Of a stretch of DNA of 64,000 nt, positions 12,796-23,997 are shown one piece after another. The DNA is taken from the NCBI GenBank assembly GCA_013399695.1, contig VXAU01002296.1, forward strand, positions 1,520,744 through 1,584,743, read 5' to 3'. This DNA comes from Formicarius rufipectus (lineage: Eukaryota; Chordata; Aves; Passeriformes; Formicariidae). Position 1 is the first letter of the stretch. The number at the start of each line of letters is the position of its first letter. Under the pieces are notes generated by a model, which saw only the letters and a program-made list of their open reading frames with translations, was not told where the DNA came from and searched no databases. Both the position numbers and the translations under genes were made by a program.

Positions 12796-15705
12796 ATACA
12801 TATCACAGATGCAGTCAGCCTCCAAATCCCAATGTGGGATCTTTTCACTAGATCACCACTTATTCCGGCATTCAAATCCAAATCTCACTAAATCATTGTG
12901 AGTTTTACTCTGTAACATGCTCTGAGATATTAATAAAAGCTCTGCCAACATATCCTATAAATTGCAGTGAGAAGCAAAGATTAAAAAAAAAAAAGAAAAC
13001 ACAAGAATTAATTATGAAAACACACTAAAAACATTTCCAGACTTCTACTGATGGGAGAAAAGAAGAAGTATTAAAAAATGTATGAGCCCAGCCCCTTTGC
13101 TATTCCCTGTGCTCTCCATCTGCTGATATTCCCATTGTCAGTATTAAACAGCAAACTCTCTCACCCCTCACTGGAGACTATTTGAGCACTAACTAGTAAA
13201 TCATCAAAACAGTAACTCAGGAGACCTCCTGGGAGTACTTTCTCTCTTCCTTTCTCATATCAGAAATCAGAGGCATACTGAAAGCTACTATAAACATCTC
13301 TATTGCTACTGACCTAGTAGATAAAAAAAGTCCTAAAATCATTTCTGCAACCAGTTTTTGACCTGAACATATTTATTGTGTCATCTCTAACTCTTGAAGC
13401 AGCATTAACCCCAACACATATAAAACCAATCTTTGAGGAAGCATTTGGCTTAAATTCAGTAGTGCTGGATATAATTCAGCAAAATGAATATAAATGTTTA
13501 GCCATGGACTACATTTAATTGCATTGACTGGTCACTGAGAATGGTGAATTTTACACTCCACATGACAAAAAAAATTACAAGAAAAGCAACTGAGGACAAG
13601 GGAGTTTAAACTGCTCATTGAGTAAACAAGAAAATCTACATTCTAATTGATAATCTGCAAGATCTTTCAGGTTTTGCTTCATTTTAACACATCTCACATA
13701 TCCCTGAACGTTACAAAATTTCTCAGTTTTCTATACCTGTTTCCTTCAAGTGAATTTACATCCAGGTACATATTTATCAGAAGGAAAACAGGAAAAAGGG
13801 GTTGCAATTCGTCCACTAACATGGCCTGGTTCACTGGTTGAAGTCTCAGCTGTACAGATGCCTTTCCTGTTCACCCTTGCTATATGGCCAGGGGAGGGCT
13901 GTAGGCTCTGATTTTATACCTCATTCCTAATGTAAATAACTACTTAGAGCCCATCCGACCTTTTTGTATCCCAGCATACTGTCTGCAAAATGGTAGTAAT
14001 AAAAATTCCCCAGATACGTCTTAGACATATGAGGGTAAAGTAAAAGACTCTTTTCATAGCTGCTCTGAAATAATTTACATTTTCAATACTGATCTTGAAA
14101 AGAAAATAACATATTTGAAGTATACATTGGTTAAAACTCCCAGTGAAACCACAAGAGAAATTAATAGGATACATTATCATTTATGGCTTTGAAAATGTAA
14201 AGGGCTATTTATATGATAATCTTTATATGGCACTTTTACATGAAATTACAAATATTTTTTAAAGAGAGAGAGAAAACAGGAAAAGGGCACCTTGAGAACT
14301 GAATTCATCCCGACAAGCAAAATAGAATAGATGAGGCACAACTGGCCATTGTCTATGGTCTTGTTGCAAAGACAGAGGAGCTTTCTCAAATGCAAAGTAG
14401 ATAATGGTTAGAAAATAAGAGATATATCTCTTTGGTAGCTGATGGTACCTTCACGCAGAAGTTTAGCATCACAAAGAACTCACCTGGGCCAAAGTGTGGA
14501 AAAACATATACATATACATGCATTTTGCATCAAATGATATCATTTTCTGGCTGTTACTCACACAGAGATGGAAAACAAAAATCTGTCCAAAGGTTATTAC
14601 AGAACATTATGTAAGATTGGAGAAGATTTTCACCCTGTTTGTGATCATTGCTCTCTACTCTCGTACCTCAAACCATTCTGTCCAGCCATGCTGGCAGAAA
14701 GTTGAGCCTGGCAACCCTGGGCAGGGAAATGGAAAAATTCCCCCTTAATGAACATTGTACATACCTCCTTGTTTTCTGTACATTAGCCAAGGATTATGAC
14801 TTATGCTGCTCTTGCTTTGCCATCAACTTCACTTGGTAAGTCATACACAAACCATTTGCAAAATAACTACCAGTTATTGAAAACAGCATGATTTAAGAGG
14901 TTCTTAATAATCAATATCCTAAGTCATATGCAGACTTCAGCTTTTACTGCTTTTAAACAGGCTTTTTTATGAATAATATTCTTCCAATAGCAATTGTGTT
15001 TCTTTATTTCAAATTCCCAGAGATTGCAAAGGTAAACTCGTCATGTTTCATGGTGCTGCCTCAACATTTATCAGCTTTTACAGTAACAGATTTCAAAAAG
15101 CAAATGGACATGAACAAAAAAGTGCTATTTGCTTTTTATAAAGGGAGCTGGTACTGCAAGATCACTCTCCAGTGATGGTGATTTGGAAGACCTGGCAAGA
15201 AGAATCACTGTAGCTTTTAGCAAAGCTGGGACTGAGCAATTGAGCCATGGACTTGCTGCTCCAGCTAGCTGTGTAGAGTGACATGCAGCATGAATGGTTG
15301 GGAAATAGGCAGAGGTGCTCAAAAGCAGCTCCGTGGTTGTGCGCTCCTAGACCAATCTACACCTCTAGTGAGGAAGGAGATAGGAAGTAGTTGGTATAAA
15401 TGCATATGGTCTAACTTCTGTAACCAAGAGGTTAGTTGTGATACTCTGTTGGTTGCTTCTGCCTTGCTTTTCTGCAGCACTAAATCCAAATTTCTCTCCC
15501 TGACCTAAGCAGCCACCAGAAGCCTGAAGAATGCCTTTGAGCTGCACTCAGATCCCATATCTGCAGGCTAAAAAATTAATAGTTGCTGGCCAGAAGCATC
15601 CTGAGGGGTGGGGCTGAACCTCGACTCTATCAACTGTTTTTTTTATTCTTCTCAGTCATGGACCAAAGAGGAATTAGGGGGGTAGAAATGCAGATCATAA
15701 GTATG

Positions 15706-15712
15706 TGAGTCA
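15706..15712. promoter_or_regulatory. AP-1 consensus site (TGAGTCA)
   Basis: There is an exact AP-1 core about 1.3 kb upstream of CAV2 exon 2. The motif match is seen directly. Function is inferred only from position, and a 7-base match is expected by chance every few kilobases. Confidence 0.25.
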
Positions 15713-16052
15713 TCACGTTGGTTTTTTGTTTGCCTTTAAACCTATTGTAAACCTGTCGTTTCAGGCATTTAGCCTTAATAAGCCACAGCTACATTGCCAG
15801 ATCCAAACCATTTACGTGACACCAGTAACACTAAACTCATCAGCATGGGAGGAAAAAAAGAGTCAACACAAGTAACACATTAGATGCAAAGCTTTTCTGC
15901 AGAAGTTATCCGGTCAAGAACAATGCGACATGGTCCAGAGCATTGTAATAGGCGATTTCCTATGCAAACTTTGAGTAGTTATTTTTATATCGCTTTCCTG
16001 TGAGCTTTTCAAAGCTTAAAGTTATCCTTCATTTAATGCAGTGGTGAAAATT

Positions 16053-16081
16053 AAAGAAAGTTACCACTAGCAACTTTCTTT
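16053..16081. promoter_or_regulatory. Candidate RFX X-box inside an inverted repeat
   Basis: Positions 16060-16074 read GTTACC-ACT-AGCAAC. This fits the RFX X-box form GTNRCC, spacer of 0-3, RGYAAC at every fixed position. The motif overlaps an inverted repeat with perfect 10-bp arms at 16053-16062 (AAAGAAAGTT) and 16072-16081, separated by 9 bases. It lies just upstream of the CpG-rich CAV2 promoter region. RFX factors bind such palindromic half-sites as dimers. Occupancy and the target gene are inferred. Confidence 0.4.
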
Positions 16082-16252
16082 TTAATTTAACAAGCCTGGA
16101 TGATTGATTTGTAATAGAATTTCTCTCTGAGAGTGACAGGCGATTGTGGTTATTGAATGCAGTAAGAATGAACTCGTCAGTTCATAAGCTCCAACTACGG
16201 ATCAACATTGTCAGATACTTTTAGCAGTCGTTATAATTTACTCACTTTTTTT

Positions 16253-16268
16253 AGACTACTTTTAGTCT
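16253..16268. repeat. Short inverted repeat upstream of CAV2
   Basis: AGACTA at 16253-16258 and TAGTCT at 16263-16268 are perfectly complementary around a 4-base loop. The repeat is small and could be chance, but it lies in the same upstream block as the X-box. Confidence 0.5.
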
Positions 16269-16719
16269 TAAAGCATGTTCTCGAATAGACTAAAGCTAAA
16301 ACCCAAAGAGGACATGAAAATAGCTTGTGATTGCAGATGCCGCATTTTATTGCAGCAAAAATTAGGCAGTTTAGGGAGCACGAGTCAAGTAACTTAGGCT
16401 GGAGTTGACGGGGCGGTGGGGCCGGACAGGAACCTCGGTGGGCAGTGGCAGCACACCTCTCTTTCCCTGTTTTCCCTACAGCCGCAAAGGAGCCGCAGAC
16501 ACGGCCCAGCGCATAATTCGCCCCCCCGGCTTTTTGTTCCTGCTTCCTGTTGTTGGGATGCCACAAAGGCCGGCACGGGCCGGTGAGGCCGCGCTGACCG
16601 CCGGGCACCGCCGCTGAGGGGGCAAACCCAGCGCGCCCGGCCGCGCCGGGGCGGTCTGTGCGCCCACGGGGCTCCCTGCCCGCCGCGGGCAGCCGGCACC
16701 CACCCCCCATCCATGCACC

Positions 16720-16998
16720 NNNNNNNNNNNNNNNNNNNNNNNNNNNNNNNNNNNNNNNNNNNNNNNNNNNNNNNNNNNNNNNNNNNNNNNNNNNNNNNNN
16801 NNNNNNNNNNNNNNNNNNNNNNNNNNNNNNNNNNNNNNNNNNNNNNNNNNNNNNNNNNNNNNNNNNNNNNNNNNNNNNNNNNNNNNNNNNNNNNNNNNNN
16901 NNNNNNNNNNNNNNNNNNNNNNNNNNNNNNNNNNNNNNNNNNNNNNNNNNNNNNNNNNNNNNNNNNNNNNNNNNNNNNNNNNNNNNNNNNNNNNNNNN
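16720..16998. other. Assembly gap (279 N), probable site of CAV2 exon 1
   Basis: The gap falls inside a GC-rich stretch immediately upstream of CAV2 exon 2. CAV2 needs a first coding exon of roughly 50 codons, ending in phase 0 just before the Leu that opens exon 2. I found no such exon in the sequence on either side, so the gap is its most likely location. The N count may not equal the true length. Confidence 0.75.
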
Positions 16999-17052
16999 GG
17001 CTCCCCGCACCCCAGCCCCGTGTGACGGCAGAGCCGCCGCCTCTCGTTCCAG

Positions 17053-17240
17053 CTGGGCTTCGAGGATGTGATCGCCGAGCCGGAGCTCACCCACTCCTTC
17101 GACAAAGTGTGGATCTGCAGCCACGCTCTGTTTGAGCTCGGCAAGTACGTGATCTACAAACTCCTGACGCTGGTTCTTGCCATACCCCTGGCCCTGGTCG
17201 TGGGGATCATCTTCGCGGCGCTCAGCTGCCTGCACATCTG
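17053..17240 (+). CDS. CAV2: Caveolin-2, exon 2
   Basis: CAV2 is a hairpin membrane protein that hetero-oligomerises with caveolin-1 in caveolae and Golgi-derived membranes. This 188-base exon follows a CAG acceptor and ends at a GTAAG donor, leaving two bases of a Trp codon. It encodes 62 full codons starting with Leu-Gly, then the family signature FEDVIAEP. Next come the scaffold-like segment with THSFDKVW, the Cys-containing ICSHALFE and the hydrophobic hairpin ending SCLHI(W). The exon length and split Trp codon match the mammalian gene as I know it. The opening codon is in phase 0, so the upstream exon must end on a codon boundary. Nothing is frameshifted. The N-terminal part with the phosphorylated Ser/Tyr residues known in mammals is not visible. 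The family assignment is near certain; CAV1 is excluded by the CAV2-type residues and intron position. Confidence 0.97.
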
Positions 17241-20200
17241 GTAAGCCCCGTCGGAGCGTGGGCTCTGCCAGCAGCTCCGCAGAACTCTCCTGTGGCGTTC
17301 ATTACTGCCCAGCCAGCGATCGCCGTCCTTGCAACCGGTAGTCAAATCAGCTTATATTAACTGCTTTGTTTTTAAAGGGACGTAAAGGAAAACAGTGTTT
17401 TCGCTGTGATGCAGTTCCCTGCCTTGCTTTTACCAGCAGCTTGTCATGCTTGTGTAAGCTCCTTGGTGCCGAGAGGATCATTTGGATGGCACCTACATCA
17501 ATGCATTCCAGCCTTGGCTGGCTTCTGGAGTAATAGTAATGACGGCTTTTTTTTAAAACTGAAGTACAGAATTTATTCAAATGTGTAACTGAAATACCTA
17601 GGCAGAAGTATTATTAACACCTGACATCTTCTTAGTATGGGTGCCTCTTTCCATTTTTTTCCTCACGGATTGAAGAAAGGTTTTGAGGTCCCAGCTTGCT
17701 CTTTGTTACTGCCACAAAATATCCTGTCGCTGCCTTGCATGTGGCACATGGCTGTCTCTAGATGCAGTGCCCCAAAGCCCTTACACCTAAGCAAAAAACC
17801 CTGCTGAGCTCAGGAAAGCTGCTTCTGACCATGGCCCAAGTTTACAGGCAAATACAGTGGCTCTCCAAGTCACAGCAAACTTGATGTAGTTTAAATATAC
17901 TATACTTGCAAAGTATCAGGGAAGAGTACCTTGAGATCAGAAAGGGAGATGTTTGTGGAGAAGGCAGAAAGGCAGGGAAAAGAATGGAGTTGAGGAAAGA
18001 ACTGAGAAAGAACTGCAGAGGAAGGGATGAATGCAGATTATCAACATCATTTCTGCAAAGCAAGATTTTCTGTATGCATGACTTTTGGGCAGTCTCATTT
18101 GACTTGGGTAACAGTGGAATCATGAAGTTGTTAAGGAAAACAGAATACAGTGACTGGAAACAAAGCACTAGGAATACACTATTATCTGAACCTGTAGGCA
18201 GTCTTGTGGGTGCAGATTTCAGTTTTTGCAAGTGGAATAAAAGTTTGACTTGATGACATCATCATTATCCGCTTTGAAAACTAATTAATTTTGGAGCATA
18301 GTGTTTGCATAATACCCAAAGAGTTGCAACACAGTTTAGAGCTGCCCATCTGCTCTATCTCTGGTTCCCAAATTGTTCTAAACAACCAATGCATAGTATG
18401 CTCAGATTTTCAGATATGTCAGCTGTCACTGTGCCATAGTGTACAGTGTGACTGCCTAAGAGTACAGTGAATATATATAGGTTTCCAGTAGTGGAGTATC
18501 TATGGAAAAATTCATCAATGCCAAATGTATTAAATTGTAGTACTTTTTTGTGCTTCAGAATGACCTTGTATCTGGATTTCACAGACTTGCTAGGTAGACA
18601 TGAGTTTCACTGATCCAGGACTCAGAGGTCAGTTTCTATTTATACAAGTAGTCCCTAGTGACTATCTCAGGAACTGTGGGTTCTCAGGACATCTGAAATA
18701 GGGCTGTCTCAATGTGGCACTTCATTTGAAAAGTTTCCCTTGACTGTGAACACCCTTGCCTCCCCAGCAACTTATTTTCTTTCCCTGTGTTTATTGTCAC
18801 TACAGAAGTGATCTTTCTGTCTGATCTTTCTTGCACCTGGGATGGGTGTGAAAGAATCGTGTAACTCAGTGGTGCTGTGTCTACACCCCTTGGACCACAT
18901 CCAGTGCCACCATCCAAAGCCAATACTGTCTCATCTTCCCACAAACCCAAGCTGGATTTCTTTCAACACAAAGGTGGAACACACTGAGACTAAGTTAGCT
19001 TCTCTGCACCTCTTAGTGTTCCAGATTTCATGGGAGTAAGAAGTTCAACATTTCTGCATTTCAGAGGGTAGTGCAGGAGCAGTGCAGGTATAGGTGCCCT
19101 AAACACAGGGTACTGGCTTCCTTGTAACCCCATGGGGTCTGAAGAAAAACAAAACAAAAACAAACAAAACAACCAAAAACAACCAAAAAACCAACCAACC
19201 AAAACAAAACAAGAAACCAACCAAATAAAAAAAACCCAAGAATTTCTTGTTTCGTGGGTGAAAGGAAGTGAGTTCCATTATAACTGTCTTCAGCTGTTTA
19301 AATGTCATGGGAAAATCCTGGGCACACCTTCCCAGAAAGCTGCCACTCAGAGTCTCTGCCTCACTTTCATTATCCAGTCCACTGAGATGATGATGTTGGT
19401 ATGTCATAAAGGAACCTTTCCTGAGTCTAAATTCAAAAGTGTTTAAGAACTTTTGGAAAGGCTCAAGCACAAAGCTCTGTTGACTGTCACGTTGCAGTTT
19501 AGTCAGCATGATAAAAATACACGATAGTCTAACTCACCATTTCTCATTCTCAAGAATACCTTGTGAGTTGCCCCCCTCATACCTGATGGTAAATGTTGTC
19601 TTTCACCAGCAAAATGATTGCTAATGAAAGAAGCAAATACATGAGACTTCATGGAGAACAAAACTGAAGCTAACAAATACAAAATAATACACTTTAATTT
19701 TTAATTGTAAAGATGGGGCCTATTTGGTTTCTGTTCTCCGTCTGGCTGCTTGAGCCAGAATCTGGTTTTACACCAAAGACTGATGAGTTGAAACTGGGCC
19801 AGCTGGCACGTTGGTGACCTACATACAAGCCAGTTCAAGGAAATCTACTTCACTTTTCCTTTGTAGATGACTGTCATTCTCACCACAGACTATACACAGC
19901 AGAAATTGCCCATCTCAGTTTTAACATCTTTCTGTGAACATTAGCAAGCTTTTAAATATGTCCTTATATTGCAGATGTTAAGGTTATTGATTTTTGAACG
20001 TGACCAGAACACTTCTGGTTTTTCAGACAGCAGTGCAAAATTGTTATATTTATTATCAATCAGTGACTGATTTTTGTTCCAAGCCACATGTTTGCTACCT
20101 CTTGAGAGTTAACACTTGGATTTCATATGTGCTTTTCTGTAGCCTTACCTGAATAGCGTTTTGGTATGTTGCATATTGGCACTAAGAATCAGCGGTTCAT

Positions 20201-23200
20201 TTGAGGATTCATAGATTGAGTGTTTTGAGATGGGCTATAAACTACACAGCTTTATACTCTTGTCATCAGCTAGAGTAGTAGGTATTCATAGCGTCCCTAG
20301 GCTTGATTTTCCATTCACACTGCTGAGATGTAGACAGGGACTTACATGCAGAGAAGCAGATACGGACATGCATATTTTTTAACCTTTTTTTATTCCACAA
20401 CTTCATTTAGTTAACTTACTGCTATCATACTCAACCCTAAAACCATCTCCCTACTGACTACTTGAAATCAAAATAGAATACAGTACAGCAGTGCCATGAA
20501 GAGTCACCTTATGACCTGGTGGTGTTGCGTTGATGCCTCTTCTTTAGTGTGCAGTACATATCCCTTGGTTTATGGAGAGGACACAGGTGGATATTGTGTT
20601 GTTTCCTTTGTAGTAGTTTTATCTTTTTCAATCTACCCAAGTCCTGTAATAAATGTTTGATTTGAATGCTGTCTGTATACTATGAATGAGTCATGAAGCG
20701 CTTTGGTGGTTATCTGTTGCCTCACTTTTCCCAGAGGGTAATGGGACACAAGAAGCTGTACAACTGCTAGGTGATAGTTAGCCATCTTTTCACAATGCTT
20801 TCTTGTATTGTGGAGCCACACAAGACTTTTAATACAAAATAATGATGTAGTATGTGTGCATACTTGGAATTAGTTAATTTAAGCACAGAAACATATAGGA
20901 TCTGAAAAACAGCATTAAGATATGTCTGAGTTCCATTTTGAAAAATATTACAGGAGAAGATGTGATTCTGCACTTTGAAGTGCAGATACTATGCTATACT
21001 CCATGGTAACATTAGTAGTACCAATATGGCATCAGTGTAGATATCCTTGGGATATGCTGCCTTTACTTTTACTGTTAGACATTATTCAGGCAAGCAGTTA
21101 CCATGTCTGTGAATAGAAGTGTAGACTGGAGTAAACTCAGCATTTTGAGTAAAGGATGTGTGTTTTGTATTTGTCAGGTCACAAAAACAAATTCATGGCT
21201 TCTAATGGCATTTGGTTATTTATTTTTTCAGTGGTTACTCCATAGAAGGCACATTGCACCTTCTGATGATTTGGAAATACTACACTGTAGGGTAACATAT
21301 CCTGTGCAGATCAGGATGTGGAGTTGTATACTTGTAAATACGTATATACACATAGTTAAATCTTTAAAGGTAGAAAATGCCTTTAACAGCTTTCTTGTAT
21401 GTAAAGGATTTTCTGCTCTGAAGAAAGAGTGTTTTCTAAGTAGACTGACTTGTATTTTAAAATTGAAAGTTATTTACATTAATTAGCTTTGGTTGCTATC
21501 ATGTCTCATGTATTACCTACAGAGTGAGCCTACATTGGTTTTTGCATGCATTTACCATAAAATTGGGTAGCAAGTGCTGAAAGATTATCAAACATTACCA
21601 AACCATTGTAATGTTTATTTTATTCAAGCTTATCAAAATAGGTTCAGTTCTGGCACTGTGTGAATGACCCCTACAGCAGTTGCAAGTAGTATGATCACTG
21701 CTTTTCCAGCTTTCTACATCTTTCTGTGAAACTTCTGGATTCTGTGGTATTTTTTTAGTTTGTATTTTTTGTGATCTGTTAACAGAGGGTCCAATAGAAA
21801 TGTCAGCTTTTCCACTTCTCTCCAATTCAGTTAGATTTAAAAAAAATCAGGCCAAATTAATTTTAGATGACAGCAAAGGAGCAGTGACATAGCATTATAA
21901 ACTAACTGAAATGGAAAAGAGTTGAAGTCAACACACACTGAGTAGCCATTTCTGGCAATTTCCCTGTGTTGCTTGGAGAAATAGCTTTTTCTTTTTTTTG
22001 ACTTTGCATTACTGTTTGCCAGCTGTATTCTAACAGGTGAAGGCCTGATTTTATTCACTAGGAATCATCTATTCTATATGTAGTGATGTAATTAGTGTGT
22101 AATTAGATGTAAGTGGTTTTAGAACACATAATTTACAGGGTTCAGTTTAAAACTAGAGACACATTATTCCAGTGACACAGTTCTATATGGAGTGTATATT
22201 ACTAGCTGTTTCAGCAGGGACAAAAGAGAAGGTTTTAGAAAAACTATTCTTGTTTAAATCCATCTGGGCCTAGCTTAGAGTGCAGCATGGACATGCTAGT
22301 ATATGGCTTGTATTGTGTGACAAAAGCTGAGATTCCATTTAGATAAACAGTGAAAGTAATTAATTTTGACTCTGTACATTTCTAACCTTCAACTTTTTAA
22401 AAGGTGTCAGGTTTTTTTCTACTCTGATTCTGAGCAGTATGCATTATAAATACACAGTACATTTTTTTTTAATTTTTCACACCTAATGCGAAATAGTAAA
22501 TTAAATATTTTCTGTCATTTCCACAAAAGGCAGCGAGAGTTTTGCAGTAGAATTTATGTGGATGCATGACTGAGAACTTAAATTTTGATGCAACAGCAAA
22601 CTAGAACAGAGTTTATTATCCTTATCAAAATAATCTGTAACTTCTCTTACCTAGTTTAGGAAATAAATTTGTTCTATACTCTCTATAGAGATTCTTTTAA
22701 AACTTTGGTCTAGTACCACTTCGGTATTACCTAAGTTATTTATTTAATTTGTCTGCACAGAAGTAAGAAACATCCAGCTTAATGAAATGACCAAGGGTTT
22801 AAGCTGGCAGATGATTAAGAAAAGAAAATAATAACCTAAAATAGTGTGGTCAGTTATCATGTATCCACTGGCTGTAGTGAACTCCCCATATGTGCACTTC
22901 TGCATTGTCAGTATGCTTGGGTTAACACACTGTGACTGGCATTGCTTTGGAACTCATACATCTGGAGAGTCGCTTACCAGTACTCAGAAGATGAAAGCAC
23001 AAAACTTTCAAGTATGCACTCTGAGTGAAAAGAAAGATCTTTCCCCTGACAAGACGTTTTGCCCTCATTCTATGTCAATTTCTCACCTACAAATGAAAAC
23101 ATTTACAGGATCAGCCCATTTTTCTGAAGTGCGGAGTGTCTCTGTACTGCAGTAATCTGATGTAACTGGATATTGCTTTACTGTTCCTGTTTTATTATAG

Positions 23201-23846
23201 TAACTTTTAACAGGGATGTTAGATATGTAGGAATTGTTACACCAATGGTTATGTGCATTTGTATGTGTGTGGGAGACAGACAGATAGAAGAAACTTCAGA
23301 AGAGACAGCAGAGCAAGAACTGGTTGTAAAGAGCACTGTTTCCAGTCCGTCAAACTGGGGAACATGGTGTTTCTGTATAGCCCCAAAGGCCCACATTCAG
23401 ATATGTCCACAGTGCAGATAAGTCCTTAGGAGATGACTCTGGTCTTTGGCCACAGCGTGTGGCAGCAGGGCTACAGCATATCATGTATGCCAGCCCTGCC
23501 AGTAGCAGGGAGAGAACAGCAAAAGTTCATAATTTTAAAGGCATGTAAAAAAATTGCTGACAAGGAAGCAGAGATGAAAAGAAAGCTGGCATCTTGTCTC
23601 CTGTGTCGCACGCAAACGATTCCAGCCTGAGTACCACATGCATCATGGTGCTTCTGCATGTGCAGGTATGAGGCTGTGAACAAATAAAATTGATAGAGAA
23701 TGACTAAAAGAGAGTAAAATCCACTTGTTTAAATATTTTGACTTACAAAATCACTTCCACATGATGTCACACTTGTGTTTTGTTATCCTTATTTCGCCCT
23801 GCTGTAGCAGTGCCAATGTTCAAATCTTTCATTTTCTCTTTTACAG
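17241..23846 (+). other. CAV2: CAV2 intron 2
   Basis: This is a 6,606-base intron with a GTAAGC donor and a pyrimidine-rich TTTACAG acceptor. It splits the Trp codon of the LHIW motif in phase 2. It is mostly unique AT-rich sequence. It contains one A/C-rich tract at 19142-19238, and I recognise no transposable element or nested gene. Open frames of up to 136 codons, such as the one that reads through the low-complexity tract, show no family features. Confidence 0.9.
19142..19238 (+). repeat. A/C-rich low-complexity tract in CAV2 intron 2
   Basis: Positions 19145-19212 contain only A and C, in CAAA, CCAA and CAAAA units; a few other bases occur after that. The tract is of the same type as the tracts near 0.1 and 4.6 kb, and as the reverse-oriented ones near 33.3 and 63.3 kb. 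Confidence 0.85.
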
Positions 23847-23997
23847 GATTGTGGTGCCTTTTGTGAAAACCTGTCTCATGGTCTTGCCTTCAGTGCAAAC
23901 TGTATGGAAAAGCCTGACAGATGTTTTTGTCGTACCATTCTTTCAGAGCTTAGGACGATGCTTTGCCATGGTTAATATACGCCTGGACCAAGAATGA
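23847..23997 (+). CDS. CAV2: Caveolin-2, exon 3 (C-terminal exon)
   Basis: The last coding exon has 151 bases including TGA at 23995-23997. It begins with the single G that completes the split Trp codon and then reads IVPFVKTCLMVLPSVQTVW. The frame ends in Asp-Gln-Glu. This segment follows the membrane hairpin and forms the cytoplasmic C-terminal domain. The Cys of KTC and of GRC correspond to positions that are fatty-acylated in mammalian caveolins. Exons 2 and 3 together give 112 residues; with an exon 1 of about 50 codons the protein would have the usual length of about 162. In caveolae CAV2 partners with CAV1, whose gene lies about 8 kb downstream on the same strand. The reading frame is intact. 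Confidence 0.97.

Larger units (their letters stand above)
1..16399. other. Intergenic DNA upstream of CAV2
   Basis: I see no convincing gene in this stretch. Open frames here are short (mostly 60-140 codons), overlap on both strands, and match no family I recognise. The sequence is AT-rich with ordinary bird-like composition. Structures that can be supported inside it are listed separately: A/C-rich low-complexity tracts, a 13-bp perfect hairpin near 5.3 kb, one CR1 fragment near 12.5 kb, and motifs at the CAV2 end. A locally GC-richer patch at about 3640-4055 holds several overlapping open frames of 73-97 codons on both strands; I could not assign it. In mammals TES lies upstream of CAV2, but no TES exon is visible. 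Confidence 0.7.
16400..17260 (+). promoter_or_regulatory. CAV2: CpG-rich 5' region of CAV2
   Basis: G+C and CpG frequency rise sharply from about 16400, continue to the assembly gap, and resume after it through exon 2. This is the expected form of a TATA-less housekeeping-type promoter and first exon. No TATA box with a convincing position was found. The transcription start cannot be placed because the gap interrupts the region. Confidence 0.7.

Noticed and set aside
1..16000. TES exons expected from mammalian gene order
   Set aside because: No LIM-domain cysteine/histidine pattern or other TES peptide is visible in any frame.
16231..17235. 334-codon minus-strand frame opposite CAV2 exon 2
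   Set aside because: Much of it is N translated as unknown residues, and the rest is the shadow of CAV2 exon 2 and GC-rich promoter DNA.
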